From the NCBI GenBank assembly GCA_019722365.1, contig JADFUC010001898.1:1-64000 (forward strand): a stretch of 64,000 bases of DNA, written 5' to 3'. Below the pieces are notes generated by a model, which was given only the letters and a program-made list of their open reading frames with translations, searched no databases and was not told the origin of the DNA. Position 1 is the first letter of the stretch. Every line of letters begins with the position of its first letter. Below, in pieces: positions 48,024 to 59,718 of the stretch. Source of the stretch: Lithospermum erythrorhizon (Eukaryota; Streptophyta; Magnoliopsida; Boraginales; Boraginaceae). The translations under genes and the position numbers were made by a program.

Positions 48024-50644
48024 ACTAAATAGGCAATCAACTCAGATAACTTTCTCAACTATGAGATGTAAATAACGGCCGGTATAAATATGCAAAAGCA
48101 TTCCTTTATATGTAGTATTCTTTTTCAGCATTACTCTTAACAAATAATATGTACATTGATTAGTTATAAGAAATTGTCGCAAGTTCCATCAAGGATGACA
48201 GCTTATAGTTAATACAAATGGCCGAAAGACCTTTAGGTATGCTTAATTATAGTTCTATTTTAACATAGCAAATTATACTCTAATATTAAGTGCATTTATC
48301 CTAACAGATAATTTAGCCAAGTATCATAATACATTCTTTAGCTTATCAAGAATACACCAAATACCTGAAAGTACAAAAAGAAGAAGACTACTTTTTTTCA
48401 CATAGCACGCGGATCATCCAATGGTTGATGCCATTAACGCTGTAAATAGAGTCCTTACAATCTTTGATAGTACATCTTCAACAAATTGGCCGAAAAGTCG
48501 ACTTCTTTTTAGAAGGTTGCCCTTTATTTTCTCGAATAGTCATTACATTGAGATGCAGTAATGTAAGAGATAAGTTGGTTTAACTTATTTATGCATTAGA
48601 ATTGAGTCGAAGGACTAACCAAAGGTTAAGTGTTACACTATCCATTTGAAATATCCCAAGTTACACACCGCCCCACTCAAAGGTAATGCAAAATAGCACC
48701 ATCATCGGCAAAATGTATGAGGACAAGGAAGTCACTAGAAAAGTAGTCGGGAGGAAAACAGAGGAACAACTTGGAGAGAAAAAAATTCGCAAGTGCGAGG
48801 TAAAAAAACCCAAAAACATTGACTCTACAAGCATACCGCCTCCCGTTTCTTATTTCACCCTTATATATTATCGCTGAGTATGCGCCGATTTCACCTAACA
48901 AATAGTGCTAGGAACCCGGTTGTCTACATATACATGAATGGTGTAAAGATTAACACAACAAAGGGCACACCGTAAAGGTAAAAACAATCACGGAAAAAAA
49001 AGAGCTAACATGGAAATGGCGGAACACCTAAAAAAGTCCAGACTTAATCTACCATGAAATGGCGAATCACTGAAAATCTAAATTTCAAAGGAAGACCATA
49101 TATTGGGACACTCAATAATAATATGCCAAGTTGGTTTAGCTACTTTCCTTATTTACTGGAAACCTTAGTCGATTTCGTCATGTTAAATAAATCTCAACTA
49201 GTCAACTTGCAAAGTTTAGCCAGTGTTATGGACGGTAATCTAGTTGCAGCCGATCTGGACCAACTTCCTAAATTTTTAAATACCATCCCATTCATTATAA
49301 TCTACTATTATTATTGTCTAATTTTTAAATTCTAATGATTGATTCTTTCAAACAGGTTTTAATTATATTTGCAAGTGTTGTACAATATTTGATGAAAAAT
49401 TACTAGATTAAATGCTTATACTTTTATGTATTTTACAATTAAACGATACTAATTTAAACCCAAAATATTTTATAACATAATATTTTCTTAGACTACGTAG
49501 TTCGTATTATATCCTTGAATTTCCTTTCACTTTTAAAATTCTTAAACAATTAATATTTTTTGGCTTTGATCTCTTTAAAATAGTATATCTCCTACTATTA
49601 TATTCTAATAAATTAATATTCTAAATACTATAGATACGAATCCCATAATCACTATTAGTTATATAAACAATAATTAAAGAGAAACATATACCGTTATTCG
49701 GGAATCTAAGCAGCAGCTGAGTAATATGATAGAGATCCCCGAGATCTAAAGCATAATGCCTCTAAGAATTGTCCACACCAATGCTTCTAACAAGTCCCTC
49801 CGTAGTTTTACTAGAACTAATTTAAAATATTTAAATCAGATTTATACAGTAAAAATCGAGAGTTTTTCCACCCACCTACTAAAAAGAAGGTGGAGCAGAG
49901 CTTTTGGCTTTCACCATTTTCCAAAGAAGAATTGAATACCAAAAGTTGAACGAGCCACTCCTCATCTCCAAAAAAATGACATTTATATAATTATCAAATT
50001 CGTATTTTTAGGCCCTCAGGAAGTGAAAACTATTCCACCTCATTTCTCCTCATCTTATTTTAATATGGTTCCGTAACCTTCCAATTTTTATCCCTAAAAT
50101 CAAGGCATCTCATATGGAGAAGATAACATTCTCGAACTTCTACCCCCGATCCCCCTTTAGTCGAACATGGGGTAATTTCCAAACTATTGAATTTCGCCTC
50201 AATAATATTCTTCTTCTTATACAATTCTATTTTTAAATCCTCGAAGTTATAATTTATTATGACTGATTGCTTGTATGTGTGACCTTTAGGCTCGATTGAC
50301 AAAATTCATACTAATGAATGTTAATTTAACATTATTTGATAATATATTGATTATGAGCTGACCCTGCAGCCTATCATAATCCCTAAAATACACGCAGTAT
50401 CCTAATATAAACATTATCATATAATCGAACATATATGCAAACTTAAACTTAAATTAGTTAATCGGTTAGTACAACTAATTGCTCTAACTTTGATATTATT
50501 TGAAATATCTCATATTTCCAACAACACCGACTTTTATGTCATCAATATGCTCAACTCTAAAATCCTAATGTATGTGGATAGATGATGCTATGGAAATATA
50601 CAAAAATTCTGCTACCAATTTCAACTCTTTTAATGTAGCAAATG

Positions 50645-50647
<3 letters not shown>
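48024..50647. other. AT-rich intergenic DNA
   Basis: No gene is supported. Frames of 63-93 codons on both strands lack family features. Confidence 0.4.

Positions 50648-50726
<79 letters not shown>
50648..50726. repeat. TA dinucleotide microsatellite, 79 bp
   Basis: An uninterrupted alternating TA run of about 39 units. A 65-codon frame through it with a Tyr-Ile repeat is an artefact of the microsatellite. Confidence 0.98.
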
Positions 50727-50728
<2 letters not shown>

Positions 50729-50984
50729 CTCAATTAATATTTGGATCAATTAAGACATTTAAAATATAATTCGTGAGATCGAACATCATTCACACCGAAA
50801 TATTACAAAAAACGATAATGCCACAAATAGTATTATCAATTGTCTCATTTAGTGGAGACCACTCATGAAAGTGAAACGACTTGTGACGGGGGCTATGAGA
50901 TGTGTATCGAGTGCGCATGCTGGCAGGGACGGGGTAGTGGGTGGGGTGTGTTGAGGAAGAAAAGGTTTGGATATTTTTAGTAAA

Positions 50985-51135
50985 ATAACAATTTTGCCCT
51001 TAATGAAACTCCTAACTCAAGTAGTCAGGGAGGGGCAAAATAGTCATTTCACACTCGTACTTTTAGTGTTAGGGACAAAATAGTCATTTTACTGTGACTA
51101 ATGTGTATTTTAAGGGTAATATAGTCATTTCATTA
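50985..51135 (+). repeat. Short repeats ending ATAGTCATTT
   Basis: AAATAGTCATTTCAC, AAATAGTCATTTTAC and ATATAGTCATTTCAT occur at about 51037, 51068 and 51119. Inverse forms (GAAATGACTATGTTA, CAAATGACTATGTTA) lie at about 51496 and 51543. They could belong to the ends of an inverted-repeat element around 51.0-51.6 kb, but no clean boundary is visible. Confidence 0.5.
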
Positions 51136-51612
51136 ATGAAAATTAGGTGTAATGAGCTCAGTGTATGTATTAATTAAAAAAGTATTGCAGTACGCCCTGA
51201 TTAGCTCAAGGGTGCGCCAGACACTAAAAATAGTACAGCAGCCATATGTAATAATTAAAACCATAAGACAGGGCCTTTCACCACCTCAAGCCTTAAAATT
51301 ATAATAATATTCCATGTACTTCATATTTGGATTATTGGCCGACACGCCCCAAATTATCACATAATTTTTATATGATTACCGAACTTATTTATCTTGTCCG
51401 CGCCTCCTATACTATCTTTCTTTAATCAAGTACTTCCTTCGACCTAATTTTTCAAAATACATATTTAAATTTATATAAACTAGAAAACATACGTGAAATG
51501 ACTATGTTATTCCTACATTATATCACAAGAGAGAAAAGCGTCAAATGACTATGTTACCAATGACTATTTTGTCCCCCGACACTTATTAATTAGTATGCAG
51601 GCTAAACTATAA

Positions 51613-52336
51613 GTACATTTTAAATATTTTACATAATTAAATTAAATCTCCATACTTTTACTTTTAACATATCCCAACACTTTCTTCTTCAATATACCCC
51701 ATCCCTACTCCCCCCCACCGCAGCCCCTTGCCCCCACCCCTCGGCCGCCACCGGCCTCCCCACCCCACCGCCACCGCCTCCCCTGGGCACCACAACCCCC
51801 CTCCGCCCCCACCACCCACGACCCCCACAACGCCTCCCCCACAGCCTCACCTGCCACCACCCACCATGCCCTCCTCCCCACGCCCCACCATCGACAACCC
51901 CCACCACTCCACAACGCCCTCCCCACAACCCCCACCATACAAAATTGGTAAGGTCATCTTCCCACCCCCACGCCACCCATCCTCAAAAAAACCTCAAGAA
52001 TTCGCTGCCAATTTTCAATTTTTAATTTTTACTTTTATTTTCAATTTTTAGATTAAAATTTTGATTTTGCTAATTTTAATTACAACATATTTAGCGGGGG
52101 AGGGGAGCAAGTATACAAGACAATACATTACATTCTTGTCTTTGTCCTTACAAATAAAGGGGGAGTGTGGTGGTATAAGGAAGTGGGAACAAAGGGGGTA
52201 ATAGTAGGGGTAGGTGGCTTATGGTGGGACAGAGTGGATTTGGCGAGGGGGTGAAAGTTTGGGGAGGGGCGGGGTAGGTTTAAAGAAGAATTCATTGGCG
52301 CCTTTATTTTAATTATGTAAAATATTTTAAACGTGC
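51613..52336. mobile_element. TIR element with C-rich then G-rich core (element C)
   Basis: The left end has TTTTAAATATTTTACATAAT followed by TAAATTAAA. The right end read on the minus strand has TTTAAAATATTTTACATAAT followed by TAAAATAAA. These form an inverted repeat of about 35 bp. The left half of the core (51.7-51.95 kb) is extremely C-rich, with CCCCCACC runs. The right half (52.1-52.28 kb) is G-rich, with GGGGAGGGG runs. No target duplication was found. A 107-codon proline-rich frame at 51728-52051 comes from the C-rich tract and is not called as a gene. Confidence 0.55.
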
Positions 52337-52904
52337 TCTATTCTTTTACGAAATAAGAAAGTCAGTCATTTTAACCGCTTAGCCAAAATTAGGTTTAGGG
52401 AGTCTTAGGGGGTCTTTCAGACAGAACGATAGTTCGGGAAGCCCAAACAAAAAAGGATAGTATAAAGAGGCCGCACGATAGATATGAATGTTCGTGGACC
52501 ATAAAATTATTATTGGGCTAGAACGTATCGGCCAATAATCTCTTCATATTTATCTTAATGTTCCTAGATACGTACTAAGTGGAGCTTGATTTCCAGCATG
52601 CCATAGACTGATCTTTATCTCTAAGATTTCGTAGCAATAGAGGAGTCTATACAATAATCAAAGCATTATATGCAATTGCTAATGACGATCTTCAAGATCA
52701 ACTCAAGTCTAGTCATAAATACCCCAAATACTCCTTTATATTAACACTTATCAAAGAATTACAGTATTTAATACGGGAGCAATATTATAAGATTACTAGT
52801 AGCTCTTCAAGAATCTGAATAGCTTTGTTATTTATAGACAAACCATTTTCTGTATTTTACTCAAACACAGTCATGTCCACTATCTCACAAGATCCCTACT
52901 AGAT

Positions 52905-53095
52905 ATTCCTTCCATTCCTAAATGTAAGACTCAAGTTTATTTTTTCATAAATTTAAAAAAATTAAACTTCAATTTAAAACTCCTTTCACATTTTCAATTT
53001 TCCCTCCAATACATTATTTCACAAATTGAGACTTTAATTTATAAATTTCCTAAATGAAAAAATGGTCCTAATATTAAGGGGATGGAGTGAGAGTA
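52905..53095. mobile_element. Stowaway-like MITE inserted in the second C2 copy
   Basis: It starts TATTCCTTCCATTCCTAAATG and ends AAGGGGATGGAGTGAGAGTA; the end reversed is TACTCTCACTCCATCCCCTT. These are worn inverted CTCC-TCC ends. The first C2 copy lacks it at the matching place, so it inserted after the duplication or was lost there. Confidence 0.5.
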
Positions 53096-53119
53096 TCAAA
53101 TACTCAATTGCCTTCAATT

Positions 53120-53330
53120 CTTTCGACTACGTGAACAAAATTTTTTCTATTTCCTTTTTAATTAATCATATAGGAATTCAATGCAATTTTATCTTGATCT
53201 TTTCTACTTTTATCTCTTAATAAAATAATTTTTGATTTTGAAGATTAATTAAAATATTTTTTGGATAAAATACTTTTTAGGTATATTAATAATATTAATT
53301 AAATCCTTTAATAAAAGTATTTTTTTCTTT
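53120..53330. repeat. Dispersed AT-rich repeat, copy 2
   Basis: Matches 33780-34000 over about 200 bp (see that entry). It is also absent from the first C2 copy, so together with the MITE before it it explains the extra length of the second copy's promoter region. Confidence 0.6.
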
Positions 53331-53484
53331 ATAATCGTTAATTTGTGACAAGCAGTGATCACTTTACCTCCACTTTCTTTCTAGGCATCAATTACTATAT
53401 ATAACAAACAATTCCAAGACTTCAATTCATCAACAATTAATACTACAACTCTATCAATCTCTCTCAATCTTGAATCTTAATTTC

Positions 53485-54103
53485 ATCAAGGCTGTGTCTC
53501 AAACTAATACCTCCTCTCTTACATGCAAATTGAGAATCATAAGAGCTAAAATATAGAGCTCAAGCATACAAAAAACATATTCATTAGGTGTTATCTCTCA
53601 GCAGGAAACAACAAAATGTGCAAATAAACACTCAAGAGGTCCCCTCAAATTCTAACATTTACTTTAACAACTCTTTCTCATTGGATTGCTTAGACTCTCA
53701 AGAATCCATCAATTCCCTCAAACAAGGGAACATAGTCTTGGAGCTAAGAAGCAGAAACAAGTCATCAGTTCTTGGAATTATTGGAAGCTCATCACAGCTC
53801 ATAGGCAGAGCTGAAATTCCATGGAGAAAAGCCATTGACTCACCAAACATGGAGATTGAGACATGGGTATCCATGATCTTCAAGACTAAAAGGGCAAATG
53901 AAGATATCAAGCCACCAGCAGTACAAGTAGCCATTGAAGTAAAAACCATTGTAGAGCCAAAGAAGGGGAAGAATAACAAAGGGTTAAGGAGTTTTGATGA
54001 ATGTGGTTGCAGAGATGGAGGATGTCGTAATTGTCTTGATTATGACATGTTTGCTCTTGGACTTGCTTGTGACTTGTGCTACTTTGTACGAATCCATCAA
54101 TAG
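53485..54103 (+). pseudogene. Broken duplicate of the C2-domain gene
   Basis: The sequence matches 44341-44937 closely, but the start codon position (ATCATGGGT in the intact copy) reads ATCAAGGCT, so the ATG is lost. A one-base loss in an A run (AAAAACATAG to AAAATATAG, about 53550) brings a TAG into frame. A second one-base loss in another A run (about 53614) restores the original frame. From there a long frame reads QINTQEVPSN to the Cys-rich DECGCRDGGCRNCLDYDMF motif. The normal stop TGA is TGC, so the frame runs on to a TAG ending at 54103. The best remaining frame would need a GTG start and lacks the first C2 strands. Either a pseudogene, or an intact gene damaged by base-calling errors at the A runs; the lost ATG and stop argue for the former. 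Confidence 0.8.
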
Positions 54104-54280
54104 AAGTAGGCAAATTATTTTCATATTTTCTTATCTTTGGTAACTATGATTATTTAGTTATTTCTTGATTTCTAACTGAAATCTGTATACATAATATAAG
54201 GGTATGAGCTTCAACAAGAATTGAGATGGGAAAAAATCTTATGTTTCTTAATTAGTTTCTTGTGATATGTAATAGAAACT

Positions 54281-55400
54281 AAGAGAATCCTCAGTATTTA
54301 TATTTATAAAATTTTGGACATAAAATGATGGCATATTTTTCAGATGCTTGTTTGCAATTCATCAACATATGAATTAAAAGGACACATCCAATGAGAATTA
54401 AGGATACAAAGATATATGATATTATATCCTTAATAAATAGTTACATTATTGTTGTAGCTTAAATCCCTTTAACTGATACTCCATACTAACGGAACAATTA
54501 AATTCTTAAGGAAAAGTCAATGATACTTTTAAAGTAAATTTTATAGTTTAAAATAAAGTTTTAGGGAACATTTATGATTTGGATTAACTTTTGGGGGAAA
54601 ACTATAAAATGTGCCCCACTTGTTTATATTACGGAGTATAAATTACTCCTAAAATAATACTCAACACATTTTCTATCTAAATTTAATCGTTTGCTATCTG
54701 GGACTATAATGCAATAAGTATGCTACTAATGAAAAATTAATTGGCTAATAATGTAATTATCTAAGACTAATTGAATTTGAAATCTCAATAAGTTAGTCCG
54801 ATGTTTTTCCTTTTAATTGTAATCAACATTGCATTAATACGTCTTTCATTCCTCTCACGCTACCTTAGGGGTGTTTGTTAAACCTTATGTCTAAACTTAA
54901 TTAATTCAACACTTAATTTATTGACTTTGTTTGTTAATGAATTATTTTAAGTGTTTACTAAATTAAGTACTTATCAAAAATTCTAACAAAAATTAAGTTA
55001 AAATTCCTAGTTTATTTTTTACCTCTAATCAAATATCATACCTCCTACCCAATTCTCCTAACCCCTAAAAGAAACAAACTCTTCTCATTTTTTTCACCTT
55101 ACATTTCTTCTTCTTAATTCTTTATCATGTTAATACTTTTATCCTTTTCTATTCAATTTATAAATATTCAAGGATAAGTTATTTTTTAATTTAATTCTTT
55201 GGTATTTTATTCAATGTATCATTGTATCATAATATGAATAGTCACTTATATTTTGTTTGTTTTGATAATTCTTGTATTTATTCAATGTATTGTATCAGAC
55301 AGTTAATACTCGGATTTGCTATCCTATTAACTGTAGAACCAAAGTGGTTGACTTTTTCTAGCATGTTTTTTGGTATTATTTGTCATATTAACATTATGTA
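54281..55400. other. AT-rich intergenic DNA
   Basis: No gene is supported. Confidence 0.4.
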
Positions 55401-55589
55401 ATCATCAAGGAGACCACACAATATCTCGACATAATCGGACCAAATAAGGATCTGTACAAATGATCAATGCATAACTCATATCTCATTACTGAAGTCTCCA
55501 AATCTAGTCAACATCGATCTTCACTCAATGCATCTCGCAAATACTCCATTCATAGCCCCTTAATTTGTGCTTCGATGGTGGACGGAATT

Positions 55590-55800
55590 GTCGTGAGTAA
55601 AAGATGCCCAACGAGCACGTCATGCTGGCATAACTTATCTCTAATCGGAAATGTTTCAATGCTCATGTTCGTAAAATAAGATAAACCTACTAGATAAAAT
55701 ATGAATTTCAATGCTTCTCAAGCTTCACAACTCCGCATAAAACTCCAGATCATATGTACTATAGTTGAGTTTGACCCACTCAACTTTTCGCCAAGCATGC
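55590..55800 (-). pseudogene. Ty3/gypsy RNase H remnant
   Basis: On the minus strand FAEKLSG-like residues, STYD-like residues, EFYAVV-type and LKFIFYL-type stretches can be pieced together near 55795-55690 after frame changes. This corresponds to the KYSTYDKEFYA motif of Ty3/gypsy RNase H. It lies 3' of the RT remnant as expected. Confidence 0.6.
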
Positions 55801-56329
55801 TATCGTGACGCCCCGACTCAAACAACTCCAATGCCAACACCCGCACGCCAATGAAGTTTAAATGGTTGAGAAAAAATTTGGAAGGAAAAGTACTCAAGCA
55901 ATAGCGTCAATTAACCTTATCTCCTCAAGGTTGTAGAAGCTCTCGAGTCCAAGAAATTTGTCCCTTTCATACAAGCTAGTAATAAAGCATTTATAGTACT
56001 AAAATTGTGAATAAACACCTATAGAATGAGACCAACCCATGAAATGATCTCACTTCACTGTGGTCAGGTGTTCCCTCCAATCTCGCAGACAGCCTTCAAC
56101 TTTTGATTCATCTAACGAAGTCCATCTCAGGAAACAAATATATCCAAGAAATACACTAATATGTCATAAAAGCCTACACTTGCTAAGTCTACTGCATTAC
56201 TTCTCTTTTAATGAGAACTCCCAATACATCAGATAGGTGCTATAAATGAGTTTCTTCTGTCTGGACTATAAATGAGAATGTCACAAAGTAAACCACCAAA
56301 AACTTCCCAATGAATGTTTGAAAACTTGA

Positions 56330-56720
56330 TTCATTACTTCATGAAGCGTACGCTAGTGAGCATTTGATAACCCAAACGGCATAACCAACCACTCAAACAA
56401 AGCCCCCCTCGAGTTTTGAAAGTTGTCTTCCACTCATCACATGTACGGATCCTAATTTGATGATAACCACTTTCAAATCTAACTTTGTGAAAACTCTTGT
56501 TCGTATAATTGATCAAGTAATTCATTAAGGCTGTGAAGTGGAAATCGGTACCGACAGCATCCATTTGGAGAAGTTCGACTATCAACACATCCTCATTGAA
56601 CCATCCTTCTTGGGTGTGAGTAAGGCTGGTACAACACATGGACTCAAGCTCTCACGAATGTGCCCTTTAGCCAATAGCTCCTCCACTTGACGTCGTAACT
56701 CCTCATGCTCTTGGGGGCTC
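56330..56720 (-). pseudogene. Ty3/gypsy reverse transcriptase remnant
   Basis: The strips [13 protein letters not shown] and [13 protein letters not shown] on the minus strand (about 56490-56400) are the classic plant Ty3/gypsy RT sequence ([10 protein letters not shown]....WKTAF.T..G). Just before it lies a KSFHKV-like and after it a GYQML-like remainder. The catalytic YVDD region downstream is not readable. Confidence 0.85.
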
Positions 56721-57379
56721 ATACGATAAATAGCCGGTTAAAGTAAGTCATTTAGGGAATCAAATCTAATTTGATGTTGAATATCTCTCATTAAGTGTAA
56801 TTTTCAGTAACTCCCTTAGAAAAACATCCAAGTATTCTTTTTAATAATGGTCTAACTCTGCTCGTGAATACCATCATGTTCCGTAACACTTTCTTTGACT
56901 ATCAAGATGTAGATTACTCCATTTTCAAGCTCACCTATGAATTCTTTTGCACTAATAAATTCTTTCTGATGGAGACAAAGGGTGGTTTGGGGAGAGACAT
57001 TATCCTTGCTAGGCATCAAGATAATCTTAGCATTATTCATCATCATGAAGCCAGCATTACTTTCCATTGTAATCATGTCATTGACCATGCCTTATCCTTG
57101 TACTTTTACACAAATTGAGAACGGCACAAGAGAATGTCAAGCTGCACTTTATCTCAACAATCTTCTTCAACCAAGCAAGTTTATATGAGCTCGCGTGCCT
57201 TTTTTTAAAGACAACTTCTTTACCGCTTTCTTCGACACCAAGTTTTCATAGCTCCTGCAGAGTCAATAACAAGTTTGCAACTTTTCCTTCAATCGTGATA
57301 AGGATTGGAATATGTTATCAAGTGGGCTACCATCACCTTCAGATCGAGGTGTTCATGCCGGTTCTAGTAGTTGACATTC

Positions 57380-58500
57380 ATCCCCATTTACAATCTCCTA
57401 TCATAAACTGTTCGCCATCATAATCTCCGCTACCGCTTCCCCCGATCGCTCAACAACTTCTACAAATAGTTTTTCCCGGTGATATTCTCGCTTTTTACAT
57501 TCATATGAACGGACCCACTTCATGATATTTTGAAACATTTCACTTAAGAATTGCCACCACTTTTAGTTGGTTGAGGGGCTTGCTTGGACAACCCAAATGT
57601 AGTAGTCACAGGATTCAGACGCCTCGTTGAACCTCGCTGGTTGGTGACACCTCCAAAGGACTTTCTGGAAAGAGACTTTTCAAGATTAAGTGGTAAGCCG
57701 ATCTCGCTTCTCGACACATTAACAGGATCAAAGAAATTCAAAGAATCTTGAAACTGTTGTTGCAACCACCAATATATCGTGAGACTAACTGGTCGTTTGT
57801 TTCATTCAAATCACTCGATGCATGAGTTGATAAAATTCAATAGTATATTCATCCATTGATCTAGAACCTTGTCTAAGATTCTGAAATTGCTGATATATTA
57901 TCCTCTATAGTCGTAGAGCAAGAAATGATGCCTCTACATGACGCCAAATTTCTTCCATATTGAATTTTTTTATTTTCCTTTGACGCAATCCTCAAGGTAA
58001 TTGTTTCCACCCACGCCGCGGCTCTACCTCTTAATTTTGTAGCAACTAGCGCAACAATGTCAACTTGGCACTTCTTTTGAATTCCAAGACTTCTTTTCTA
58101 CAAGAGTAATCCGCTAAGGAATTCTCAGTCGGGGGCGCACCCATTAAATTCGCATGTCGCTTAAGCCTGATTCCTACCTATTGGAAACCGGCCGATGGTT
58201 GAGCTTCTGAAAACCTCTTTGCCCTGGTTAAGGTTGACTTGGTATTTGAACTTCCACATACTATCAAATATACTATTATCTACAACAGGACTCTACTATT
58301 TTGGTGTGAAGAATACTTACTGGAGAACATCGCCGTAGTTTAAGCACTGCCCACGCCAAATGATTTGATGGAAATTTGATGTCTCATCCGTTGCCTAATT
58401 TGCTCCCTCCATTTGCTCTACCTGTTGCTCGCATTTAGCCAAGGCCATATCATCCCTCAAGTAGACATCTTCTAAAGTTTGTACTACCATTATCAACCCT
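57380..58500 (-). pseudogene. Ty3/gypsy gag-like remnant
   Basis: On the minus strand near 57890-57830 a strip QFQNLRQGSRSMDEYT with EF following is readable; this is the retrotransposon gag motif (L..L.QG...V.EY...F). The continuous frame at 57765-57544 is Ser/Arg/Lys-rich and suits the region just before a zinc knuckle, though no CCHC box was seen. Frames are broken by stops. Confidence 0.6.
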
Positions 58501-58587
58501 CTTTCCAATTTAGCTCACCTTCAGGTGCTTTCGCCCCATAAATGACAAATAAGACTTCTGTGAACTTTGTCTCTCGACAAGCCGACG

Positions 58588-58947
58588 CAATGAATAGCTT
58601 TTTAAAAGAGAAATATATTTCTTGAATAACTAAATATTATAACTATGCTAAGCAATAAATCTCACAACGAGATAAATATGCAAAGCAATAAAAATATCCC
58701 TCAGATAATAAAAAAACTACTAAGTTATGTAATGTATCTCACCCAGAGATAACTATGCTAAGCCACAAAATATCTTTCAAAGATATTTAGGAAATAAACT
58801 CTACAAAAAAATAGAGATAAAATATACATTTGCCTTTAAGTAGTTAATCACTTATTTATACTAAGAAAAAGCTATCAAGTTCTACTAATTATTAGATGTG
58901 GGACAACTTTAAACTCTTTTCTTCACTTATTTTTTCCATTTTCATCA
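58588..58947 (-). repeat. LTR of the minus-strand Ty3/gypsy element (5' LTR)
   Basis: Inverse complement matches 33385-33750 over its whole length, about 360 bp. It lies upstream of the gag-like remnant on the minus strand, so it is the 5' LTR. TATAAATAAG on the minus strand at about 58862 is a possible TATA box. Confidence 0.75.
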
Positions 58948-58960
58948 ATGTTATTTTATA

Positions 58961-59718
58961 CTTTTTAAATTTAATTTTATTCTAAATTTCTATTGAGATA
59001 TTCGAAATATTTATTTTTCAAGTTTGGAGTGAATAATAGGAAATCTGCTAAAGAACAAAGATAAAAACATCCCAAAAAAATAAAAGACTTATTTTGAACA
59101 AATTTTAGAATTTTTAGAGGAAATTAATACCACTCTAGGGGAACCAAGACAAAAAAGTAAAAATCAACTATATGATAGAAAGCTGCCACGAGCGTTTAGG
59201 GGAATAGCCTAATTAATCATACTCTGAATTTTTTTTTTTTTAAAAACCTTATAAAGCTATAATTAAGGTATAAATGAGTTACATTCCACTTACCAACACT
59301 TGGACCATTCATTATACGGCACGCCTAATACTTTTCAAGCTCTTCATATACAGATTAAGGAAATGAAAAATAGTCAAAAAATATATCGAAAATATATAAA
59401 CGATAATTAATCAGAACTATATCATTTGGTTATTCGATAATTTAATAATAAAAAGAGACAAAAATACATTAAAAATATAAAATTATAATTTTCTATACTA
59501 CAACACAAGTAATTTGAAACAAAAATTATCTTAAAGACAAGAAAAATAACGGAGACAAGATGTATTCAATATACGCTGCCAAGCGATTATTACGCTTCTG
59601 CTCGAGGTTGAACAAGGAACATTGGACGAGTAGCGGTTACCTTTCAGTTACAAAATCTAGGAATGAGCTTCATTCTACCTTAAACCCTCACTAGAACCCT
59701 AATTGAGTAGCCCCAAAA
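58961..59718. other. AT-rich region upstream of the thioredoxin gene
   Basis: Contains the probable promoter and 5' UTR of the thioredoxin o gene in its last few hundred bases (for example AACCCTCACTAGAACCCTAATTGAG-type words at 59680-59710, around the plant AACCCTA motif). No coding region is supported. Confidence 0.4.

Larger units (their letters stand above)
52590..54275 (+). repeat. Second copy of the C2-gene duplication unit
   Basis: Similarity to the first copy begins before the promoter (CTTCAAGAT-AACTCAAG at about 52692, matching 43995) and runs past the stop codon. The last shared phrase is GTTTCTTGTGATATGT at about 54255, matching about 45130. The same orientation and an offset of about 9 kb indicate a direct duplication. 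The copy is longer because about 440 bp are inserted at about 52905-53350. Confidence 0.75.
55400..58947 (-). mobile_element. Decayed minus-strand Ty3/gypsy retrotransposon
   Basis: Read on the minus strand, the order is LTR (58947-58588), gag-like region (about 58.5-57.4 kb), reverse transcriptase (about 56.7-56.3 kb) and RNase H (about 55.8-55.6 kb). This is the Ty3/gypsy order. The integrase and 3' LTR were not found, so the element is truncated or interrupted near 55.4 kb. Many stops and frameshifts make it inactive. Its LTR matches that at 33385-33750, so the two remnants belong to one family in opposite orientation. Confidence 0.75.

Noticed and set aside
50572..50769. Tyr-Ile repeat peptide
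   Set aside because: Pure product of the TA microsatellite.
51728..52051. Proline-rich 107-codon frame
   Set aside because: It is the C-rich core of a TIR element read in one frame; other frames and the opposite strand give equally biased peptides. No start context or homology.
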